Source of the DNA: Pyrrhoderma lamaoense
Taxonomy: Eukaryota; Basidiomycota; Agaricomycetes; Hymenochaetales; Hymenochaetaceae
DNA: 64,000 bases
Direction of reading: 5' to 3'
Assembly (NCBI GenBank): GCA_002794735.1
Contig: NBAZ01000010.1
Coordinates: forward strand, 558,001-622,000
The position numbers and the translations under genes are program-made. The notes below the pieces were generated by a model that saw only the letters and a program-made list of their open reading frames with translations, did not search any database and was not told where the DNA came from. Positions within the stretch are counted from its first letter, which is position 1. Every line of letters starts with the position of its first letter. Below are positions 1 to 12,838 of this stretch, in pieces.

Positions 1-111
1 GAGTCATCTAAGTATGCTGATGCATTTCTTCGTCTAAGCTATCCCTGCTAGAATCGCTAGCATGTATAGATAACAGAGCATATCCTTCCGATGAACGAGT
101 GAAACCTGGCT

Positions 112-2294
112 TCATACCGTTGGAAACAAAGAAAGCACTACACCAGTACACAGTGCAATGACGAACATTATAACCCAAATAAGGTTTCCTCCAAGGAGTT
201 TATGTTGTATAGATATCGCGAATAATGAGCTTTTGAGATGTGAGTCACGCCGAAGAGAATAGAGATCAGTAAAATGATTTACCTCGCAAATGCCGGGGCT
301 CCGGCTCTAGCAACACATGCAACGGTTTGAGCTAACCCAAATGTTGCACCTAGAGCTTCTTGAGATGGCGAGGCATTTCTGATAAGAATCGTGTTTAATC
401 TGAATACATCAGCTTTGTGAGACGAGTGTAAATTTACAAGGCATGATTATGATTTTACACGCACGAATAACACATGTGTCCACATCGCAAGATCGTTAGA
501 GTGATAGTGATCCAGAACCAGAGGGCAAAGCTCGCGGGATATCTACCGGTAATCTCATTTGCTGTCGCTTGGCCTACATCTGCTGAAGAAACTGAGGTGG
601 AAACTCCTACTGGTGCCGTTTGTCGAGCGATGGCTGATAAGTAAGGTAGGAAGACAAATGCTATCGGCCACATCATTGTAAGGGAAGAATACAGAGGTGT
701 AGATGGAAATCGTCGATAAAGTCTGGGAAAAACGAATACTTGTAAGACGGATCCAGCGATCCCGCTAAAAGCAAGAGCGAGTCCAATTTCCCTAGGCTAG
801 ATGATATCAACATATAAGTAACTAAAGGAAACACAAGACAACAGGAACGGAGCTTACCGATCTCGACAGCCCACCAAACTGTACTGGTGTGTATGCAAGG
901 AGGATGAATATAACATCAAAAGAAATGCCACAGACAGATAAAAGGAAGTAGTTAATAAAGATATATCGAATATTTCTCGAGGAAAGTATATTGATTATTG
1001 ATGTTTCCTCTTTATATTTGTCATCAGTAATTTCCGACTTTTTTGGAGATCTCGACTGAGATCTAGTAGGAAGAGACTGATAAAGTGCGCTCAATAAAAT
1101 GATGATCCACTTCTCTCGTATAAAAAAACAATACATACTTCATTGAGATATAGAAACCCGATCACGACTGTTACCGCAGTTATAAGGGCTGAAACCAAGC
1201 AAGGAAGAAAATAAGGATAATTTCTGAATATTTCTATAGAACCGAATGCCCTGGGGAAATTAGATTCGGGATTTGACAAGTTTCCACTAAAGCAAAGCAT
1301 ACAAACAGGGTCAATTCTGGTCTCAAATGGTATACCAAGTCGCCTTACCCAATTAAAGGCCCAATGACGCATCCCAGGCTCCAAGCGAGAGCCATTAACG
1401 GAAATGCATCCATTTGGTTTGTTTCATCAGTTATTTCACTGACAACAGAATTAGTGACTGCAGCATTCCCTGAGAGGGCGCCAGCGAGGGACCGTGATAA
1501 TATTGTCCATAAAAAGGTACGAGAAAGTCCAAACAGGAATGTTGAGATCGCAACACCAGAGAGACCCATAAGAATCACGGGTTTACGACCAATGCGATCT
1601 ATAGGCAGCAAGTGAATATCGTGTTCAGAAATGGAGTTTGAGTTTACGTATAGTAGAATACCTGATAGTCTTCCCCAGTACAAAATAGTAAACAACTGGA
1701 AGATTGCAAACATACTGTCCTGTATCACGTGCCGTTATTGAGCGTTGGACAACAAGTTCAAAAATGTATTCATACAACAATGCCAGAGTAATAGCCTATT
1801 TCTTGGCGGTTATTCGTCACATTCATATTCTCGACCATCTGATTACGGATACGGGTCGTAGTATTATATTTATTCAGTAATTCGATAGGATGATCCAAGA
1901 AGTTGAAATCACCTGATTTATATACTATAACATCAAACCCATATATCGTTTACAACCGTGTTTATTATTATAAATCATTGAGAACAATCGTTCATACCGG
2001 AAATATTTGAGTGTATGCAATAGGTTCCGACAACCGCAGTATACATAAAACGAACATTTGGAAACGTGGCAACGGAGTTCGCTGCGGCCGCCCAGGATCC
2101 AGGTCAGTAAACGCATTACGTCCTTTAGGCGATTGCGATATGCGTGAGGTAGACGCTATAGACGATGCTCTCCCTGCACTATTCTCCTGAAACCTCGGGG
2201 AGAGATCATCATTATCAGTAAGCAATGAATGCGCCGCTTCCTCGTCTTCTTCCAGATATTTCGCACTTCCTTGGTGATATCTCTCGGAGAGCAT
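112..2294 (-). CDS. MFS transporter, DHA1-like (drug/metabolite:H+ antiporter type)
   Basis: Multi-exon gene coding for a 12-TM major facilitator superfamily permease of the plasma or vacuolar membrane; the substrate cannot be read from sequence. The first exon starts at the ATG ending at 2294, giving an acidic, Ser-rich cytoplasmic N-terminus, then the first TM segment ending in YTQIFP. Small exons then give DSMFAIFQL, and motif A reads GRLSDRIGRKPVILMGL around 1590-1700. Next come RSLAGALSGNAAVTNS and EITDETNQ, typical of the fungal YCR023C/ZIFL-like DHA1 group, then SNFPRAFG with an NPES loop. C-terminal TM exons lie at 822-1110, 430-800 and 112-390. All splice phases agree (for example donor at about 1344 GG|gtaagg, acceptor tttag) and the frame is intact to the TGA at 112-114. 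Confidence in family is high, in substrate none. Confidence 0.88.
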
Positions 2295-3130
2295 GGAGTG
2301 CGAGATGCTGTCCTAAGGAACAAGCGGAGTTGGGGGAAAGAGAGCTTGAGAAAAGGTGAGGACCATCTTTAAAGCAATTGCAATGGCAGGGAATGATTAA
2401 TGAGAAAGTATCTCCGGGGACGCGGCACCGTGAGTAAAGTAATTTAGTAGCGTGGGCATTGTAGGTACTGCCGATCCAATCTCTAATTCCGTGCCTCCCT
2501 GGGGTTCTTGGTTTGGGCGGAACGCAACCGGATGAGTGATGTCCATTTATTACATGACTTGGTATGTGAAAGGATTGTGATTGTATCGTAGCCTGTGACG
2601 TGTATAGTGCCAAATCTCGAGTACACCCTACGTTCCAGGATCTACTCAAGCCGATAGTATATGATATAGATAGAAACCATAACAATGAAACATTCGTTAC
2701 AAGTATTTATAGATTTGGGCGTAGACAGACCAATAAACGTCATGGATGCAGTGCGAGCGTTCCAGAAATCATGTAATCCTACAGATAGTATCGGATCCTT
2801 ACACCGAGCTTGCGAGATTATGATAATATTAGTTCACAAAGTTGCCAAGTCGTTCCCGAAGGTGGTAAACCCAGCGTCATCGACGGCTATAAAGCATCCA
2901 CGATATGATCTCTGTGAGTGCATTTGCAGACTCAGAGAAACTTGCTTTGCGTTTCTTGTGAAGACGGGGGACATCAACTTGGGAATCCATTCTTGTACTT
3001 GTATTTATTCTCGGAAAGAATTCCCAACTGAGTGAGATGTAGAAAGTAGTGCATCTTCATTGACGAAATGAGTATGATAATAGTCAACAGGTACAGGATA
3101 GGATAGGCATATCTGTCGACATAAAATATG
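2295..3130. other. Intergenic, no convincing gene
   Basis: Region upstream of the MFS gene and downstream of the oxidoreductase-like gene. It holds a 116-codon plus-strand ORF (2685-3035) and a 36-codon minus-strand ORF near 2970 with a KKRK stretch. Neither shows a recognisable domain or a splice structure I can defend. Confidence 0.5.
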
Positions 3131-3962
3131 TTACCTACCCACTGAACTTGCCGCGCTTTGTGCCTCTTGTCTTTTCGCAATTTGTTGCTCTAATTCCTCG
3201 AAAGCACTAAGCACCGTCCCTTTTTTATTATCCACCTTAGTGCCCACAATCTGTACCTGAGGTGGCCATGTTGATTCGGGGATGGACTTCGCCTTAAGCT
3301 TCTCACGTAATGCTTGAATAGCTTTGTTGTAGCCTCAAGGGATTCAGCATAAAGGTCATGAACACAAACTGCACATCCCGACATACAACACTCTGGAGAG
3401 TGCAGAGTAGTTAGCCGCTTCGAATAAAAATCAGAGGAAGTAGATGGCACACCATCAGGCTCAGGAGGTTTAGGTTTTTCTGGAATGATAAACCCAGCAA
3501 ATACACGGGGTCCTTTTCGCTTGGGTCGTTTTGTATGCGCTACATTTCCACCAGCATTAGCCTCCGTTCGCCCTTTTCTCTCTGTAAGTCAGATGCAATC
3601 TCGGATATTTCATCTATCTCCCTGCGCAGCTCTCTCTTCCCAAGCAACGACCGTTCAAGACGCTTGTAACGTTGCGATAGATTTCTCCCACCTCGGCCAG
3701 GGTATTTTCTACGTCCACGAGGTATGGATGGGTCGCGTGAATCTGGTGAACGCCATCTTGTATTATTCTGATCATTTGCTTGGTTTTCATCTCTGGACCC
3801 AGCGTGTAAGCTTTCTCCAGTCACACGAGAGCTTGAACTTGGTCTGGCAAGTACTAAGAATGTATTGCGCGATTTCAACGAGTTGCTTCTGGGAAGTATA
3901 GTCTTGGGCAAGGTTTCATATACATATTTGTTAACGTACAAAGACTTTGACGCGAGGAACAT
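3131..3962 (-). CDS. Oxidoreductase-like (OXLD1-type) domain protein, probably mitochondrial
   Basis: The diagnostic segment CCMSGCAVCVHDLYAESLE (about 3335-3395) is the Cys-rich signature of the Oxidored-like family (Pfam Oxidored-like; human OXLD1). It is preceded by a proline-rich IIPEKPKPPEP linker, as in fungal members. The N-terminal part (from the ATG at 3962) is basic and hydroxylated, compatible with a mitochondrial presequence, followed by an Arg-rich helix. The C-terminal helix reads YNKAIQALREKLKAK and continues to the TAA at 3131-3133. The three segments lie in different frames. The breaks fall near 3571-3573 (a CCC run on the plus strand) and near 3331-3335, inside the conserved domain; each is explained by one missing base. 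An intron at the first break (acceptor ttacag) is a weaker alternative. Molecular function of the family is poorly known. Confidence 0.65.
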
Positions 3963-5764
3963 TCATCCGTCTTTGTCGTTGTTAACAGAGAGAGAAAAAG
4001 AAGCCAAAAGATGTCACGTCGATCTGAAGTTATTGGTAAGAACGAAAATACGTCATCAACGTCACTTTATCAAATTCATACTAGTGCTGGGTCATAATCA
4101 TCATTACATTAAAAACCATTTAATTTGTAAAGATCAAATTGTTATTTGTTTGTTTTTGTGAAGCCACCGAATAAGTATGTGACATATGAAACGAATAAAA
4201 AAATTAGCCATGATCGTCTTGCACGCGTATCTTCTTGACTTTCAAAACTTAATCCAAATTATATCCTTACTGCTAGGGGCGTCTAGAGTAATAACAAAGT
4301 TTGCATCTGATCTTCTAACCGGTTCAATTATAATTCTACATTCAGTCGATAAAACACTTGTATTGATACGAAAATGGGGAAAGCAGACAAACTCTTGAGC
4401 TTCAAAAATTATCTGTGAGCAACTGCTTCATTACTGAGACGAGTCCTCAGATGATCATTCAGACTTATTGCATAAGTTGGATAGTTCGCAAGTTATAAGG
4501 CAGACGTCATGTGGATCCACTAGTAGAAAAAACTGATGGTACATGACATAGGGGTGCACAAAGGAGCGAGCCGATTTTGCTTGGCGGGAAAGGAGATAGC
4601 CCGTAGAATTTTTCTAGTCTAAATATAACAGGCATAAGACTCGCCAAATTCAGACGAAGATAAATAGTAGAGAGATGTCAACTCATATAAAGGGAAGAGA
4701 TAGAGGGACAAGCAATATAAAAGGGTTATGTTGAACAAGTACCATACAATTCGAGTTGGTCTGTGTTTATATTTTAAAATACAAAGTTCAGAGAAGACAT
4801 GAGAGTACGCTAGTGTAATTAACAAGAGAAATAGAAGTGTTCACATGGTTTACACATGCAACATCTTGGGAATAGTTGATGGTATTATCAAGGGTGCATT
4901 TCGCCAATCCCACTGCTGGATCTCCGAAAAGAAGGTTCTGAGCTTGTCTCAGATCCGATCCGTGCACTAAAGCAAGTCTAGTCGAGAATAGTTAACTCTG
5001 TATGGAGGAATACAGGGATTAGATATTGTTCGGTTAAGGCAAACAGAACCAGCCAGTAACGCATCTTAGGCTAGATATAAACGGAAGAGAAACGATGTCG
5101 AGGTTTGAGACGCGCTAAGAGATAAGGAGCTGATATGTGAAAATCGTAATTACCCCTCTTTTTTCTTGACTCCCAGCACTTGTCTCGGAAATAATAGGCT
5201 ATTGAGAAGATACTACTACATTCATGTATCATGAATATTATCTTGCAGAGCACTGAGAATTACAGGATGAGTTGGCATGCAGTACAAACGCATGTTCTGA
5301 GAAGCAGGCACACTCTGATCGGAAGCGAGTGGGGCTTAAATTATCGTGAAATCAAATTCTCCTTGGACCCAGTTGACGGAGGCCGAGAATGATTTTAGTT
5401 CAAGAGCCTGCTGGGGACTAGCTATGCATATTGAACAGAGTCCCAAGTCGGTCGGTCACAGATACAGAAAATGCAAGGCATACGGGAGTGGAGCGGATAT
5501 CTGAGACCAGTACTGTGACTGTCGTCAGTCGGTATTGAATCTGAGATGGACCCTGTATTGCGTCAATGGGTACATGGTTTAAATAATGGATCCACTTTTG
5601 AGACAGAGTAATACTATTCGTGGGAATTAATTTATTGGAGTGCTAGGTTATTTTGGGTAATTAGGCGTTTGACAGGTTCCTTGTTGTTGGTACCCAGGTC
5701 CATTATAAGTACCAGCCCAGCGCGTCATGCATACTCGCATTTTCGCCTCCCTACTTTCACCACC
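3963..5764. other. Intergenic, AT-rich, no gene seen
   Basis: About 1.8 kb between the divergently transcribed oxidoreductase-like gene and the CSC1-like channel gene. Only short ORFs without domain signatures occur. Promoters of both flanking genes must lie here, but I can point to no individual element. Confidence 0.5.
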
Positions 5765-8700
5765 ATGTCCACCGTCGACCGCGACACAGCGACGTCGGCG
5801 TCGACGAAGTCTTTTGAGACTTCGTTATGGATTAACGCTGCAGTACTTGGTATCATGCTTGTTTCTTTCACTATCGTTCGCAAACGCTTCAGAACAATTT
5901 ACGAGCCCCGAGCTTTTCTGACTCCTGAAAAGTTCGTACTTATCTCCACATTTTCACTTACTTTTATCTGATCTTTATGATGAAAATCTAATAGCAAACG
6001 TTCTCCCCTTTATCTAATCATATTTTCGGATGGCCAATAGCCATCTGGAAAGCAGATTACCATGATATATTACGCCAAAATGGCATGGACTCATTCTTTT
6101 TTGTTCATTTTCTGAGGATGATGCTCAAGATATTGCTCCCTATTTGGCTAATATCTTGGTCATTCTACTTCCGCTCACTTCTGTAAATGTGGATTCCGGG
6201 AAAACCGGTTTGGACCGGTTTACATTTGGAAATGTAACTTCCGATAATTCCAACAGATATGCCGGCCATATTATCCTGGCATGGCTTTTTACTGGTTCGC
6301 AATTTCCTCCTATTTTTAGCCCTTACTAGAAGTCTAATTTCTATTACAACTTTCATATAGGCTGGATTTGTTACAATATTAAACAGGAGATGTCATACTT
6401 TGTGTCAGCCCGTCAACGTTTCCTTGTTAGCCCAGAATATTCCTCTTCTGCTCAGGCAAATACAATTCTTGTGACAGGGGTTCCACGAAGACTTTTAAGT
6501 GAACATTCTATAGCCAAACTTTTTTCCTTCTTGCCAGGTGGGGTGAAGCAAGTCTGGCTCAATCGCGATTTGAAGGAACTACCTGACCTGTATGACCGAA
6601 GATTGAAGGCTTGTAACAAACTGGAATCAGCGGAAACCTCTCTTCTTAAGTCAGCTACAAAAGCATATACAAAAAAACTCAAGGAAGAAGCTAAATCGGG
6701 CAAAGAAACAGACAAAGAACTTGGTCCTCCAACTCTTGAATCGCTTGTTCCCGAAAATGATAGGCCTAGCCACAGACTGCCTGCCGGGAAGATGCCTTTC
6801 GCTCTGCCTTTCATAGGTCCAAAGGTCGATACAATTGAATGGGCAAGAAAAGAGATTGCTGAGACTACGGCTGAGCTTGAGAAGGGTCGTGCTCAACTTC
6901 GTCGAGAAGCCGAATATTCAAGGAAGAATGAAGCCATCGGAAAAGGCGCGAAGGTTGGTGGGATGATTGGATTAGTTTCGCGGGCAAAACGAGGCGGTAA
7001 AAGCCATGAGTCTGATGAAGGCGAACACTCAGAGAATACAGTTGAACAGACGTATCCGCCTCTTAACAGCGCATTCATTCTTTTCCACAACCAGATCGCA
7101 GCACACATGGCAACCCAGAGCCTCTCACATCACGAGCCTTATAAGATGAGTGATCGGTATATTAATGTCGCTCCGGAAGACGTTATTTGGGGTAATCTGG
7201 GTCTGAACCCCTACGAGACTAAAATACGTCTTGCCTTAAGTTATGCTGCTACTGCTGGTCTTATCATCCTTTGGGCCTTCCCTGGTAAGGAAGATTCGAT
7301 ATAATTGTTATACTATACTAATTGCTACTTCTATGCAGTTGCTTTCTGTGGTGCTCTGTCTAATATCTCGAGTTTGTCTCAGAAGTACAAATGGCTCTCT
7401 TGGCTTGGAGGCCTTCCGTCCACTGTCACCGGTCTTATTCAGGGTATTCTCCCCCAGGTTCTTCTTGCGGTCCTCATGATGCTTTTGCCGATTGTGCTTC
7501 GTTTGCTCGCGAGGTTTGAGGGTATCCCTCGTAGAACTGGCCTTGAACTCAGTCTCATGACAAGATACTTTATCTTCGAGATTATTGTGCGTTTGTATAT
7601 ATCATCTATCATCCGGGCATCTCCTTAGCTGAATTATACTTGCCAAATAGCACGGTTTCTTGATTGTTACTTTGTCATCAGGTATTATTGCCGCTTTACC
7701 AGAATTGACTTCAAATCCCACTTCGATCCCGTCAATTCTTGCTGAAAATTTGCCTCAGGCATCAAATTTTTCCTTACGTAAGTAAAATATTTTTTCTGCT
7801 TTAGTATCCGATTTGATAATCTGTCTTTAGGTATATTATTTTGCAGGGACTGTCTGGTTCAGCAGGCGGTCTCCTCCAAGCGGTTCCGCTCATTGTCTAC
7901 TATGCGAAGTTGTTCATTCTTGGAAGTACACCTCGTTCAGTTTATGCAATTAAATATACCCTTCGAAGTGTTGCTTGGGGTACTCTCTTCCCCTCAATGA
8001 CTCTTATTGTTGTTATAAGTAAGTATAAGCTTTGACTACCAATCATAATACTTGCACTTACTTTGAGACTAGCGATTACCTACTCGATTATCTCTCCGAT
8101 TATCAACGGATTGGCATGGTTCTCATTCTTCCTGTTCTACATGCTTTATAAATACCTCTTCTTGTACCAGCTAGATCAGCCCGCATCTGGAGATACCGGA
8201 GGCCTGTTCTTCCCCAAAGCCATCCAGCATCTCTTTTGTGGATTATATATCCAACAAATTTGTCTGGCCGCTTTATTCTTCTTAGCTCAAGACTCAAACA
8301 AAAAACAGACTGCTGTTCCCGAAGGAGCGCTCATGATTGTCCTTATAATCTTCACGGTAAAGATCTCTATCCGAAAATTTATGTAAAGGGCCTACTAAAT
8401 CAAACCTCTTTAATTTGTATTAGATCGGATTTCACTTAATCATCAACAATTCTTACGGCCCCCTGATTAATTACCTTCCTCTATCACTCGCAGACAAAGC
8501 TTACAGCAGTCCTTCAACTCCGCCGTCTCCGGTAGTTGGCAGTCGCCAGTCTTCGGAAAGCTCGCTTAGTAAGCAGAAACCAACAATTGTTGAAGGGTCG
8601 TCATCAACAACAAATGGAGCGACTGCTAATGCAAAACAATCACTTGATGTTGGGAGTTATGATGCTGAGAGGACTGAACGCGCAGGGCTTGTCCATACGG

Positions 8701-8849
8701 GTAATGAAAATGGCCGTGAGGGAGGAGAAGAAGAACAGTCCGAATTTTATCATCCTGCGACGACAGAGCCCAGCGCGTTATTTGGATACCGGCTGATAGA
8801 CTTGGGTTCTCGGCTGGTGAAGTTAAGGGTTGTGCAGATGCAAAGGTAG
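5765..8849 (+). CDS. CSC1/OSCA-type calcium-permeable osmosensitive channel (DUF221)
   Basis: Eight exons: 5765-5935, 5995-6294, 6361-7284, 7339-7586, 7651-7777, 7831-8018, 8073-8356, 8424-8849. The product is a plasma-membrane mechanosensitive cation channel of the CSC1/OSCA/TMEM63 family. The N-terminal RSN1 TM domain holds IFGWPIAIWKADY and SGKTGLDRFTFGNV. The cytosolic PHM7-like domain carries TILVTGVPRRLL and a long charged coiled region, then VIWGNLGLNPYE. The channel core reads LPQVLLAVLMMLLPIVLR, QGLSGSAGGLLQ and SPIINGLAWFSFF. Two frame breaks need one extra base each: at 6161-6167 (before LLPLTSVNVDSGK) and at the CCC run 8769-8771. After the second break, the conserved C-terminal QRVIWIPADRLG lies in another frame that runs to a TAA at 8942-8944. 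As written, translation would stop in exon 2. Start chosen at MSTVDRD because it precedes the first TM helix directly. Confidence 0.9.
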
Positions 8850-9723
8850 ATGCCTCTACTGCCCATGCAGTAATGAACGAAAAGGGTCAAGTTGATATCA
8901 GTGATCATCCACCTGAAAAAGCGGAAGATAAGAGTACGGTTTAAATGACAGTATGTATGACTCCACCCTCTCCCAGACGTCCTTTATTTCTCTAGCTTTA
9001 TACGTCATTCTTATTTTTCTTTTTTTATTGGTATTCGTCGTTTCGTCTACGAACAAACATTCTTTTGACTCCCCTAACTTCCACTTGTCTTCAAAAACAA
9101 CTACATATCTTTTTCTTATATCTCTTCTTTCTCTAACGATCTTTCCTGGTCCAATTCACCTTCCCCTCTTCCGATTGTTTTACCTTTTGTATTTCATAAT
9201 GTTCCCGACCTTTTTATATGCTTTCTTGTGTACTTGACTCAGATTCTATACTAGCTCCCGCCCTTTGTTTGTAGGTTACCATTCAAATAACATGTTTACA
9301 AAATTCATTATCTCCTTTTCCAAAATACAAAATATATACTCTAAAGAAACGGAAGATGAGAAGGAGCTATGGTATCACAGCCCTCACTATCTTAGCTTGC
9401 TTGTTCTCCCAGTTTGTCGCTCTCAATCTCACTCTTGCCATTACCTTGTCTTGCATACCCCCCCCCTCCCCTACCCTTAGCTTATAAGTTAATCTTTAAT
9501 AGCCGAAATACTTTCCAGATGGGGAGTTGTAAGGTGGCATAGGTTTATACGGTCATAGGGTTGGTTGGAGTCACAAACACATTAAACACAACAAACGCAC
9601 TGCCCATATACGAATTTTATATGACCGAAGTAATAAGTATCTTTCCAAACTCATTTTTCTTATCTTCTCTCCCTCTACACATTTTTTCCTTTTCCTTTTT
9701 CTTTTTTAACTTCAGTTTGTGAT

Positions 9724-9813
9724 GTGAGACGTGAGACGTGAGACACTTGAGCCCGTTCACTAGTACTAGTACTGTTCACTGTTCACCGATCGACCGATCG
9801 ACCGATCACCGAT
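9724..9813. repeat. Cluster of short direct repeats
   Basis: Three tandem copies of GTGAGAC (9724-9744) are followed by CTAGTACTAGTACT, GTTCACTGTTCAC and about three copies of ACCGATCG (9785-9808). Different 4-8 bp units sit back to back, which looks like local slippage rather than one array. Confidence 0.8.
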
Positions 9814-9878
9814 GGAATACCCCCCCTCCCTACTACTCTTCCTGTGGCTTAAGAGTTAAAAACAAGTTTTGAGTTTTA

Positions 9879-9954
9879 TGTATATGTATATGTATATGTT
9901 TTTTTTGACTATGTTATAGGTACCCTATCCTACCCTTACCCTTACCCTTACCCT
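9879..9954. repeat. TATATG and TACCCT microsatellites
   Basis: Three to four copies of TATATG-like units are followed, from about 9921, by about five degenerate CCTTAC/CCTATC units. The C-rich unit is CCCTTA, not the fungal telomere complement CCCTAA. Confidence 0.75.
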
Positions 9955-10402
9955 TTCGCGTCTTCTGGTACTCCGATAGTTTAGTCCTTTGTCTTTAGTC
10001 CTTAGTCCTAGTTGGTTCGTAATAACCTTTGACAGGACGTCGGGGGTATGTATACATGTACCTCGTTCAAGAGTTTTACAAGTCTAGACCCCGATTTGAT
10101 TCTACACATCAACTTTTTTCAACTACCTGAGAGAGAAAGTGGGAGTGGGAGTAAGCTACTCCGCCCTCCATCCTGCTTATTCTTAAAGTCCAAAGACCAG
10201 GACCAGTCTAATTCTATTTTTATTTTCTGCTTTATCCCGACTTTCAAACAAATAAGTTTTGAAGATTTGAAAAGAAAGTAGGTTGGCTATTAGAAATTAC
10301 GAACGAGATTGTTATAATACATAATAATATTATGATAATAAGACTTTAATAAGTTATGAATATATAGGATTAGTTCCCCCTACGAGAGAAGGGCTGGAGG
10401 GA

Positions 10403-10413
10403 GGGGGGGGGGG
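10403..10413. repeat. Poly-G run
   Basis: An 11-base G homopolymer within a G/A-rich tract. Its exact length should be treated as uncertain given the single-base losses inferred elsewhere in the window. Confidence 0.8.
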
Positions 10414-10778
10414 AGGGCGAGTAAGTAACAAGTGTCAAGTAAAAGTGTGTTAAAAGCATGACAAAAAAGGGAAAGAAGAAAGGAAGAAAGGGGAAAGAAA
10501 GTAAGGAATAAGCTTTTTCATAGCTTTTCTAACGAGGAAATAAGTCAAGTCAGAAAGTAAAACATACACACATATAATCGTACACGGCTCCCATGCAAAA
10601 GACCGACCAAAAAGCCCCATAGAGAAAGGAAGAAAAATATATATACAAGAAGTAGTGGAAAAGGAATGTAAGAACTGGAAAAAGTGACCACTACGTGTGT
10701 GTGTAATGAATGAATGGAATGAAGGAGAGTTAAGGAGAGGAAAGAAGAAGAAGAAAAAAAAAAGAAGAATATCAAAGT

Positions 10779-12838
10779 TCAGAGCGTGCTAGACCTAGCA
10801 ATCGTACCAATCGACGCAGAGCCAGACCCAGACGCATTCACAGCTTGTGTACAAGCACCTACACCACCAGAAGCCCCACCACCACCAATATCAATACCAC
10901 GCAAAACCAAATCGACGCCCAATTCCTGAGCACAGGTCCTCAACTTCCTAGCTGCCTCCCGTCTCTCTTCTTCCCTACGACGCGCAGCAGCAAGTCTACG
11001 CGGAGAAAGCCTAGCTCCGGGGGACGAAGAAGTCGTGGCAGTGGTCGTGGACGTGGTTGTGGTCGAGGTCGACATCACGTCATGTGGGATCTCAATCGTC
11101 AGTGTACGGAGTGAGGAGTACAAACGCGTCGTCGCAAGTTCCGAGAAAGGTGTCGAGGAGGTTGATGAAGTTGATGAAGATGATGATGAAGATTGAGCTA
11201 ATATAGATTGGGGTTTATAAGATGCTGAGGCGGTGTTTGCACGGGTACGATTCCGGATGGTTTGATCAACGATTATCGGGGCGGGGATGTCGTTGATACC
11301 GCTCGAGCTACTACCACTGCTACTACCACTGCTACTGCTACTGCTACCCCGATACTGCTAGTCCCGGACATCATCGCCTCAGGCTCCGTACACAAACGTA
11401 ATTGAGAAAAAGCCCGTTTTCGTCCAAAAGGAAGTTGAACAGCAGCAGCAGCAGCCGTACTCGGAGAATTAACGCGCGCGCGTTCTCGGAGGAAAGATTC
11501 GAGCGCTGCGCATCCCTCGGCGGCGTCGTTTGGGAAGAACGCGCAGGAGAGGTTTTGGACTGGGGAGGCGGCGAGTGCTGGCTGTGAAAGGGTGCTTCCG
11601 ATTAGAGATGTAGGTACTAATGGTGTAAGGTGTAAGGTACGAAGACGAGGAAGGGGTGGTATGAAAGTATCAATAGTAGACGACGCTTTCAAGGGCGAAG
11701 CTGAATTGACATAGCCATCTAGTCCTTTTATAGGTGATGGTGGTACCTCGAATGTTGAGGAAGCAGGTGGAGGTAAAGACGAACTGAGCGCACAAGAGGT
11801 GATGCTTGATGGCACACGAGTAAGGATCCGAGCAGCGTGCAGTTCGTTTGCTGCTGGTGAGATGTATGAACAGGATCCAAGGTCAAGTAACTCCAATGGA
11901 CAACAAGATTCCGAGCCTTCACTTTCAATGGGTATGGAAGCCCATAGTGGGTCTCCGAGATGAGTCTCGCGAATTCGAAGACGCTTTAAGTGGGGAAGAC
12001 GGAATAGCTGTGGCAATCGCAGTTCGTTACCAAGCATCGGATGGGGAGGAATACTGTCGTCTCCTCGAACCAAAGGTACATTAGAGTAGAGAAGTTCAGG
12101 TGCGTGGATGGCAGAACGAGTGATGCATGTCAATGATAGTTCTTCCAATCGAGGTAGAGAAAATGCAATAGAGACGGCAAGACGTTCCGATCTGTCAAAT
12201 TTCTCGTTTTTTAGTGACAAGTAACTTTAGAGGTAAAAGTTCAAAACGTTGCCGACTTACAATGGCTCAAACTCCTCCTGATACAACTTTTCCAATGACA
12301 GCTTCTTGATTCTCTCGGTGTTCTTGAAGACAGGGAGAATGGTGGTTGGATTTAGTGCACCGCTCACATGCAACGTCAATGATTCAAGTGATGTGCAGTG
12401 GGAAAGAAGAGCAATGAGAATGCCGGTCGAGTCGGTGAATGTGGGGCGGGTGAACGCATCATGGTGGTAATGATTATCATCTTTTGATCTTGTGGATACG
12501 AACAAATCACGGATAAGACCAAAACGTTCAGAAGGTACAGCCTCTAAGAAGTTATTCAAGTCTTCGATAGAAGGGAGCTTTACGGTCTGCGATTTAAGGG
12601 AAAATTAAAATTAAAATAAAGAAGAAATTAGTTAGTCCCGAGTTGTGGCAAGTGTGGTACTGAGATTGGGACGAAGAATAATAGAACATACTTTGAAAAG
12701 AATCGGTAGACAAACTGAGTAGGTTTCGCGGCTGGCTCTCGAGCAAGACCAGACATCTGCTAGGCTAAGATTTTCGAGAACTGCTAGTTGTAGTTCACTT
12801 GGGAGACCAGTCCATCGAGTGAAGCTGCAGGCGGACAT
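10779..12838 (-). CDS. F-box / leucine-rich-repeat-like protein
   Basis: Exon 1 (from the ATG at 12838) encodes an F-box: WTGLPSELQLAVLENL, SLADVWSCSRASR and LPILFK, then a gtatgt donor. Exon 2 (about 12257-12590) gives LRR-like segments (LESLTLHVSGAL, IKKLSLEKL). After a short intron, exon 3 carries LPRLEELSLTCI, LPHLKRLRIRETHLGDP, LELLDLGSC and LPRLRTLHLTPL, a typical basidiomycete F-box architecture. Such proteins usually act as substrate receptors of SCF ubiquitin ligases; the target is unknown. The frame appears to lose one base in the CCCC run 11347-11350 (plus strand). As written the ORF ends at 11273. In the next frame coding continues through a Ser/Gly tract, LYSSLRTLTIEIPHDVM, a basic ARRREEERREAARK helix and LRTCAQELGVDLVLRG, to a stop at 10779. 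Confidence 0.78.

Larger units (their letters stand above)
8945..10778. other. Intergenic, pyrimidine- and microsatellite-rich
   Basis: Probable 3' UTR and terminator region of the CSC1-like gene, followed by simple repeats and purine-rich DNA up to the 3' end of the F-box gene. ORFs at 8953-9237 and 9265-9480 are translations of T-rich tracts and are not supported as genes. Confidence 0.5.

Noticed and set aside
9921..9954. Possible interstitial telomere repeat
   Set aside because: The unit is CCCTTA/CCTTAC with variants, not CCCTAA/TTAGGG, and there are only about five copies next to other microsatellites.
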